From Casp-actino8 sp044358015 (lineage in GTDB: Bacteria; Actinomycetota; Acidimicrobiia; Acidimicrobiales; Ilumatobacteraceae), in contig JBIKOO010000064.1 of the NCBI GenBank assembly GCA_044358015.1, forward strand, positions 1 to 9,291: 9,291 bases of DNA. Reading direction: 5' to 3'. The notes below the pieces were generated by a model. It was given only the letters and a program-made list of their open reading frames with translations. It was not told the origin of the DNA and ran no database searches. The position numbers and the translations under genes were made by a program. Positions 4,793 to 9,291 of this stretch are shown here, one piece after another (positions within the stretch are counted from its first letter, which is position 1; every line of letters starts with the position of its first letter).

Positions 4793-7019
4793 TCCACCAG
4801 TGGCGCGTCGCCTCTGGAATCCAAAATCTTGGGTGAGCCTGTCGCCAAACGGCATTGGCCATACCAAACCAAATCATCTCGGTGAGATGGCGCGCGTCGC
4901 CGTCAATGTTCGTCGCACACCCAAACGCGCGTGGAAGATTCTGAACGAAGGCGTCTGCGACGGTTGCGCCCTAGGTGTTGCCGGGTTGCACGACTGGACC
5001 CTTGACGGAATTCATTTGTGCACCACTCGATTGAAATTGCTCGAGGTGAACTGTGCTCCTGCGTTTGATCATTCAGTGTTAAGTGATGTTTCGTGGCTAC
5101 GCAAGCGCACTGGTACAGAACTTCGCGAAATGGGGCGTCTCGCCTACCCGATGCGACGTAAGCGTGGAGAAAAGGGATTTGCTCGCATCTCGTGGGATGA
5201 TGCCCTGGACGCTGTCGGTCTTGGTATTCGTGCTGCGGGCGGAGATCGAACCGCCATTTATCTCACCAGTCGTGGATTAACCAACGAGTCGTATTACGTC
5301 GCCGGCAAGGCCGCTCGCGCCATGGGTGTCGCCAACATTGATTCGGCAGCGCGAACCTGTCACGCGCCGTCGACAATCGGCTTGAAGTCAACGATTGGTG
5401 TCGCTGCGAGTACATGCAGTTTGCAAGATGTACTTGAAACCGATGTCGTTATTTTGTGGGGCGCCAATGTTGCCAACAATCAACCGGTCTTTACGAAGTA
5501 TCTCTATGAGGCCAAAAAGAACGGTGCCAAAGTCGTTGTCATTAACCCGTATCTCGAACCGGGACTTGAAAACTATTGGGTTCCATCGAAGCCTGAATCA
5601 TTTTTGTTTGGTACTAAGTTGTGCGACTTGCACGTACCTGTCCGCCCCGAAGGCGATGTTGCACTTGCTAATGCTCTGCTCAAAGAATTAATCGGGCTTG
5701 ATGCGATTGACCATGATTTCATTCAGCAACATACGCACGGTTGGAATAAACTTGTTGAACATGTAGCAACACTTGATCGTGAAGATTTGCTGCGTGATGC
5801 TGGCGTTGACGAAGAGACGCTCAATGCGCTCGCTCATTTGTACGCATCCTCCAAGAGCGCCATCCTCATCTGGAGCATGGGCATTACCCAACATCGCCAT
5901 GGAGTGGAAGGCGTTCAAGCAATCGTGAACGTTGCACTCGCTCGCGGCAATGTCGGTCGTAATGGATCTGGACTCATGCCAATTCGTGGACACTCAGGTG
6001 TGCAGGGCGGCGCCGAAATGGGCGCATATTCAACAGCATTTCCTGGCGGCGTTACCGTGTCGGCCGAATCCGCACGCGAACTCTCGGCAATGTGGGGTTT
6101 TGCCGTGCCAGCAACACCAGGAATCACGGCACCTGAGATGGTCCTTGCGGCCGAACGCGATGAACTGGATGTGCTCTTCCTAGACGGCTCCAATTTCTTA
6201 GATGTCATGCCCGACCCCAAGCGAGTAGAGGCGGCGTTGTCTCGAGTTTCGATGCGCGTTCATCAAGACATCGTTTTGACTTCGCAAATGTTTATCGATG
6301 GCGACGACGTCATTTTGCTACCAGCTGCAACTCGTTACGAACAAGAGGGTGGCGGCACGAGCACTACGACCGAACGTCAAATTGCATTTAGCCCTGAAAT
6401 CGTTTCTGCTCCGGGCGAAGCACGAAGCGAATGGCGAATCTTTTCCGATATCGCCACGCGAATGAATCCCGCGCTTGCGCCGTATTTCTCATGGACCGAC
6501 AACAAGGCATTGAGAACAGAGATTGCACAGATAGTTCCGATGTACGCCGGGATTGAAAACCTGTCAAAGACCCACGATGCGGTTCAATACGGCGGTCGGC
6601 ATTTATGTGCAGGCGGAGAATTCCCACTGCCTGATGGTCGAGCACGATTTACTGCGCTTGATGTTTCACCACCATCTATTCCTCCGGGACACTTCTTCTT
6701 GTCAACTCGACGCGGAAAACAATTCAACTCGATGATCTTCAACGAGATTGATCCATTGACAGGAGCAACTCGAGATGCTGTCTACATTGATGGTCGCGAT
6801 GCCGATGCGTTGAACCTCGTTGAAGGTGATCAAGTACTTTTACGAAGTGACATCGGGTCAATGAATGCACGAGTAAAAATCGTGGCCTTGCCTTCGCACT
6901 CGATTCAGGTGCACTGGCCCGAAGGCAACGTGCTCATTGATGCCGGAATTAACGAAGATGCCAGCCGAATTCCCGATTACAACGCCGTCGTAACTATCGA
7001 AAAACTCAACAAAGGGTGA
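4749..7019 (+). CDS. FdhF/YdeP-family molybdopterin oxidoreductase (formate dehydrogenase-like alpha subunit)
   Basis: DMSO-reductase superfamily protein of 756 residues, nearest to the FdhF/YdeP (Fdhalpha-like) family. Its substrate is unproven and formate is only the best guess. Near the N-terminus, Cys70-x2-Cys73, Cys91 and Cys102 could bind a cluster, but not with the usual CX2CX3CX~27C spacing. ARTCHAPST puts Cys204-His205 at the place of the Mo-ligating Sec/Cys-His of formate dehydrogenases, and Arg413 in PIRGHSGVQGGAEMG matches their catalytic Arg. The GNVGRNGSG segment (400-408) and the C-terminal molybdopterin dinucleotide-binding domain (about 640-750) are intact. There is no Tat signal, so it is probably cytoplasmic. 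The ATG at 4749 overlaps ino1 by 44 bp; a GTG at 4800, 8 nt after the ino1 stop, is an equal alternative (739 aa). The ATG at 4887 would cut into the WNPKSWVSLSPNGIG region that I recall as conserved in the family. No separate diaphorase or electron-transfer subunit is present in the window. Confidence 0.88.
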   Translation: MSSPISAASTTKKFDPPVARRLWNPKSWVSLSPNGIGHTKPNHLGEMARVAVNVRRTPKRAWKILNEGVCDGCALGVAGLHDWTLDGIHLCTTRLKLLEVNCAPAFDHSVLSDVSWLRKRTGTELREMGRLAYPMRRKRGEKGFARISWDDALDAVGLGIRAAGGDRTAIYLTSRGLTNESYYVAGKAARAMGVANIDSAARTCHAPSTIGLKSTIGVAASTCSLQDVLETDVVILWGANVANNQPVFTKYLYEAKKNGAKVVVINPYLEPGLENYWVPSKPESFLFGTKLCDLHVPVRPEGDVALANALLKELIGLDAIDHDFIQQHTHGWNKLVEHVATLDREDLLRDAGVDEETLNALAHLYASSKSAILIWSMGITQHRHGVEGVQAIVNVALARGNVGRNGSGLMPIRGHSGVQGGAEMGAYSTAFPGGVTVSAESARELSAMWGFAVPATPGITAPEMVLAAERDELDVLFLDGSNFLDVMPDPKRVEAALSRVSMRVHQDIVLTSQMFIDGDDVILLPAATRYEQEGGGTSTTTERQIAFSPEIVSAPGEARSEWRIFSDIATRMNPALAPYFSWTDNKALRTEIAQIVPMYAGIENLSKTHDAVQYGGRHLCAGGEFPLPDGRARFTALDVSPPSIPPGHFFLSTRRGKQFNSMIFNEIDPLTGATRDAVYIDGRDADALNLVEGDQVLLRSDIGSMNARVKIVALPSHSIQVHWPEGNVLIDAGINEDASRIPDYNAVVTIEKLNKG

Positions 7020-7023
7020 TGTC

Positions 7024-7383
7024 ATGAAATCAAAAGTCGTTCTCTGGTCAGCCGTTGCCGATGTTTTGTGCATCGTGATCTTCGTGGCTATCGGTCGCGA
7101 GAATCACGATGAAGGTGGAGCAGTTTCTGGAGTCTTTCGCGTGGCCGCTCCATTCTTGATCGCTGCAGTCGCAGGCTGGCTCGCGTCACAAGCATGGAAG
7201 AAACCATTAGATCTTCGAACTGGAGCGATCGTTTGGCTCACCACGATCATCCTCGGCATGGTGCTTCGGCGCTTCGTTTTTGACGATGGAACCGCGACCG
7301 CGTTCATCATTGTCGCGACCGTGTTTTTGTGCGCGTTCCTCAACGGATGGCGAGCGATCGTCCGCAAACGCCTGAACCGGTAA
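7024..7383 (+). CDS. DUF3054 family small membrane protein
   Basis: Small integral membrane protein of 119 residues with four predicted membrane segments at about 5-23, 39-57, 67-86 and 91-108. The short conserved motif IGRENHDEG (23-31) after the first segment, and the WLTTIILGMVLRR and FIIVATVFLCAFLNGWRA stretches, match the actinobacterial DUF3054 family as I remember it. The function of this family is unknown. The ATG at 7024 is 4 nt after the stop of the oxidoreductase gene, with GGGTG as Shine-Dalgarno, so it is almost certainly cotranscribed and translationally coupled. The C-terminus is basic (RKRLNR), favouring a cytoplasmic location for that end. No catalytic residues are evident, and a role as membrane partner of the oxidoreductase would be speculation. 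Confidence 0.85.
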   Translation: MKSKVVLWSAVADVLCIVIFVAIGRENHDEGGAVSGVFRVAAPFLIAAVAGWLASQAWKKPLDLRTGAIVWLTTIILGMVLRRFVFDDGTATAFIIVATVFLCAFLNGWRAIVRKRLNR

Positions 7384-7390
7384 TAACTCA

Positions 7391-7439
7391 CCACTTTGGA
7401 AGTTAGTTACCGCTCAGCGACAGCCATATTCCAAAGTGG
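7391..7439. terminator. Inverted repeat between convergent genes, possible bidirectional terminator
   Basis: Perfect 11-bp arms CCACTTTGGAA (7391-7401) and TTCCAAAGTGG (7429-7439) flank a 27-nt spacer. The repeat lies 7 bp after the DUF3054 stop and 5 bp from the ilvD stop, filling almost all of the 61-bp convergent gap. That position favours a shared transcription stop or RNA end-protecting hairpin. Neither strand shows a T-run after the second arm and the loop is long, so it is not a standard intrinsic terminator. Confidence 0.5.
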
Positions 7440-7444
7440 CGGAA

Positions 7445-9181
7445 TTAGATGAGGTTGGTGATGGCGCCCTTTTCGGCACCTTGCGCCAACTTGGCGTACT
7501 TGCCCAACACACCACTCGTATAGCGAGGCGGGTTCGGCTTCCAACCTTCACGACGCTGAGCCAATTCGGCTTCATCGACCAGCAGATCGAGACCAAAGTT
7601 AGCCACATCAATCTTGATCCTGTCACCGTCTCGCACGAACGCGATCGGACCGCCATCAACAGCTTCTGGCGCCACGTGACCGATACAGAATCCCCATGTT
7701 CCACCGCTGAAACGACCGTCGGTAATCAAGGCACAGTCGTAACCACGACCAGCACCCTTCATCGCTCCAGTGATCGCCAACATCTCGCGCATTCCTGGTC
7801 CGCCCTTTGGACCTTCGTAGCGAATCACGAGCACCGTGTTGGGCTGAATTTCTCCGGCCATGATTGCGGCCATCGCGCCGTCTTCACCATCAAACACTCG
7901 CGCCGTTCCTTCAAACAAACGTTGTTCGGGTGTCAGACCAGCAACCTTTACAACGCTGCCCTTAGGAGCGAGTGACCCTGTCAAAATGAGCAATCCACCT
8001 TCAACGTTGATCGGTTCGCTCAATGGGTGCACGACAACTCCGTCGGGTGCAGGTGGATTGATCTCGGCCAAGTTTTCGGCCATGGTCTTTCCGGTCACCG
8101 TCATCACATCACCGTGCAATAAGCCAGCATCCAACAACATCTTCAAAACAACGGGCACTCCACCGATGCGATCGAGGTCGGTCATATGAAACTTTCCACC
8201 CGGCTTCATGTCGGCGATGTGCGGAACCTTTGCAGCGATGCGATTGAAATCTTCGAGGTTTAATTCAACTCCAGCTTCATTAGCAATCGCCAACAAGTGC
8301 AACACTGCGTTAGTACTTCCACCCAAAGCATTCGCAAGTGCAATTGCATTTTCAAAAGCCTTCTTGGTCAAGATGTCACTCGGGCGAATGCCCAGTCGAA
8401 GCATGTTCACAACTGCTTCTCCGGCAAGACGTGCATCCACTTCACGACGGGAATCAATTGCTGGTGCCGAAGCCGAACCTGGCAATGACAATCCAAGTGC
8501 CTCACCGATTGACGACATCGTGTTGGCAGTGAACATTCCGCCGCATGCACCCTCACCAGGGCACGCGTGACGTTCAATTTCGCCCAACTCTTCTTCGGTA
8601 ATTGTTCCGGCAGCACAAGCGCCAATTGCTTCAAAAACCGACGTGATGTCAAGGGCTTTCCCGTCGAGATATCCCGGCAATGTTGAACCGTTGTACACGA
8701 ACACAGCTGGCAAATTGAGTCGAGCGATCGCCATCATCATTCCGGGCATGCTCTTGTCGCATCCGCCCGTCGCAACGAGACCGTCAAGTCGCTCACCATG
8801 CATCACGGTTTCAACCGAGTCGGCAATCACTTCACGACTCACCAAGGATGCACGCATTCCTTCGTGACCCATCGAGATTCCGTCGCTGACCGTGATGGTT
8901 CCGAATTCAAGGGCAACTCCACCAGCAGCACGAACGCCTTCTTTGGCCGCAGTCGTTAAGCGACGAATCGACATGTTGCAGGGAGTGATCTCATTCCACG
9001 AAGAAGCGATTCCGACCTGGGGCTTTTCCCAATCGGCGTCGGTCAATCCGACGGCCCGCAACATGGCGCGAGATGCAGCCTTTTGGATGCCATCAGTAAC
9101 GTCGCGGCTTCGGGGCTTGATATCAACAGTCGTTTCAGACATCTTTTCAGACTTAGTTCCTGGCGAGTTTGCTTCAGACAT
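7445..9181 (-). CDS. ilvD: Dihydroxy-acid dehydratase
   Basis: Iron-sulfur enzyme that dehydrates 2,3-dihydroxy-isovalerate and 2,3-dihydroxy-3-methylvalerate to the 2-oxo acids, the step before transamination in Val/Ile synthesis. The 578-residue product shows the three Cys of a [2Fe-2S]-type IlvD cluster: Cys68 in ITPCNM, Cys141 in GGCDKSMPGM (with Lys143 expected to be carbamylated for Mg binding) and Cys213 in GACGGMFTANTM. It also shows the C-terminal DGRFSGGTWGF motif with the catalytic Ser492. These motifs, and the absence of sugar-acid features, favour IlvD over the related Edd and sugar-acid dehydratases. The first ATG (9181) follows a hairpin that leaves little room for a ribosome site. 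A second in-frame ATG at 9142, just before ETTVDIKPRSRDVTDG, is a plausible alternative start (565 aa). The gene lies on the same strand as ilvBN but is separated from it by the ino1 operon and folD. Confidence 0.96.
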   Translation of the reverse strand: MSEANSPGTKSEKMSETTVDIKPRSRDVTDGIQKAASRAMLRAVGLTDADWEKPQVGIASSWNEITPCNMSIRRLTTAAKEGVRAAGGVALEFGTITVSDGISMGHEGMRASLVSREVIADSVETVMHGERLDGLVATGGCDKSMPGMMMAIARLNLPAVFVYNGSTLPGYLDGKALDITSVFEAIGACAAGTITEEELGEIERHACPGEGACGGMFTANTMSSIGEALGLSLPGSASAPAIDSRREVDARLAGEAVVNMLRLGIRPSDILTKKAFENAIALANALGGSTNAVLHLLAIANEAGVELNLEDFNRIAAKVPHIADMKPGGKFHMTDLDRIGGVPVVLKMLLDAGLLHGDVMTVTGKTMAENLAEINPPAPDGVVVHPLSEPINVEGGLLILTGSLAPKGSVVKVAGLTPEQRLFEGTARVFDGEDGAMAAIMAGEIQPNTVLVIRYEGPKGGPGMREMLAITGAMKGAGRGYDCALITDGRFSGGTWGFCIGHVAPEAVDGGPIAFVRDGDRIKIDVANFGLDLLVDEAELAQRREGWKPNPPRYTSGVLGKYAKLAQGAEKGAITNLI

Positions 9182-9185
9182 GCTT

Positions 9186-9200
9186 CCACGGTAGCCGTGG
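9186..9200 (-). promoter_or_regulatory. Short hairpin directly before the first ilvD ATG
   Basis: CCACGG and CCGTGG (6 bp) with a 3-nt loop end 4 nt before the ATG at 9181. In the minus-strand RNA the 3' arm would take up the G-rich bases that would otherwise serve as Shine-Dalgarno, so it could limit initiation there or mean that the ATG at 9142 is the real start. Short palindromes of this size can also arise by chance. Confidence 0.4.
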
Positions 9201-9212
9201 CATCAAGTTGTT

Positions 9213-9234
9213 CGAGATCAGCGCAGTGATCTCG
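9213..9234. promoter_or_regulatory. Perfect 8-bp inverted repeat in the ilvD upstream region
   Basis: CGAGATCA and TGATCTCG around a 6-nt loop (GCGCAG), 32 nt upstream of the first ilvD ATG. It would be a stable stem in the ilvD 5' UTR if transcription starts near the right edge, or an operator for a dimeric regulator. No Val/Leu/Ile-rich leader peptide is visible here, so it does not look like a second attenuator. Confidence 0.45.
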
Positions 9235-9255
9235 CCAAAATTTTGAACCCGTGTT

Positions 9256-9291
9256 GTTAGGCATGCCTACTAGATGTTAGGCTTGCCTAAC
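9256..9291. promoter_or_regulatory. Two tandem DtxR/IdeR-like palindromes (putative iron or manganese boxes)
   Basis: Two palindromes share the half-site GTTAGGC exactly 20 bp apart (9256 and 9276). The first is TAGGCATGCCTA (9258-9269), perfect over 12 bp. The second is GTTAGGCTTGCCTAAC (9276-9291), with perfect 7-bp arms around TT, ending at the window edge. TTAGG-N4-CCTAA matches the inner half-site spacing of the DtxR/IdeR/DmdR1 box (family consensus TTAGGTTAGGCTAACCTAA). They lie 75-110 bp upstream of ilvD, and equally could control a divergent plus-strand gene beyond the window. Confidence 0.55.

Noticed and set aside
5915..6220. 101-codon minus-strand open frame opposite the oxidoreductase
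   Set aside because: Antisense to conserved molybdopterin-domain sequence; low-complexity Ser/Pro/Ala composition and no family resemblance.
9134..9179. Three copies of TTCAGAC (GTCTGAA on the coding strand) at the ilvD N-terminus
   Set aside because: Spacings are irregular (12 and 27 bp) and two copies simply encode the Met-Ser-Glu of the two candidate starts.
9174..9203. 9-codon frame overlapping the ilvD start as a second leader peptide
   Set aside because: It lacks a run of branched-chain codons and a ribosome site, and overlaps ilvD out of frame; most likely chance.
1..9291. Mobile elements, CRISPR arrays, toxin-antitoxin or defence genes
   Set aside because: All sizeable coding space is taken by recognisable metabolic genes, and no transposase motifs, spaced repeat arrays or terminal inverted repeats were seen.

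Overview
The window looks like a chromosomal segment of a mid-GC actinobacterium. The pointers are a DUF3054 membrane protein, a bacterial inositol-3-phosphate synthase, an ilvBN operon behind a branched-chain leader peptide, promoters with a TANNNT-like -10 box placed for leaderless mRNAs, and DtxR/IdeR-like palindromes at the right edge. A member of the Acidimicrobiia (Ilumatobacteraceae-like freshwater or marine lineages) would fit, but this is inference from gene content and composition. No tRNA, rRNA, CRISPR array, transposase or phage gene was seen. Codon use and base composition look even across the genes, so nothing suggests recent transfer.

Layout, left to right. (1) Minus strand, 1-2253: ilvN (its 3' end cut by the window edge) and ilvB, joined by an ATGA stop/start overlap. 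Together they encode acetolactate synthase. (2) Minus strand, 2254-2520: the ilvB 5' leader. It holds a 29-codon leader peptide ending Leu-Val-Val-Val-Ile-Ile, an 11-bp hairpin that begins inside the leader stop codon, and a GC-rich terminator-like hairpin. This is a classical transcription-attenuation layout. Two short GGGG/CCCC hairpins carrying a 14-bp direct repeat separate it from folD. (3) Minus strand, 2521-3447: folD (methylene-THF dehydrogenase/cyclohydrolase). (4) Plus strand, 3464-7383: an apparent three-gene operon of myo-inositol-3-phosphate synthase, a molybdopterin oxidoreductase of the FdhF/YdeP type, and a small DUF3054 membrane protein. It is transcribed divergently from folD. 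(5) 7384-7444: a short convergent gap with a perfect 11-bp inverted repeat. (6) Minus strand, 7445-9181: ilvD (dihydroxy-acid dehydratase). (7) 9182-9291: a structured upstream region with two hairpins and, at the very edge, two DtxR-like palindromes exactly 20 bp apart.

How they fit together: ilvB, ilvN and ilvD encode two of the steps of valine/isoleucine (and leucine precursor) synthesis. The ilvBN leader would sense charged Val/Ile/Leu tRNA. IlvD is an iron-sulfur enzyme whose upstream region carries putative iron-regulator sites, although these may belong to a divergent gene outside the window. FolD and the formate-dehydrogenase-like protein both touch one-carbon chemistry, but they are on opposite strands and a functional link is only a guess. 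Inositol-3-phosphate synthase would feed inositol lipids and possibly mycothiol.
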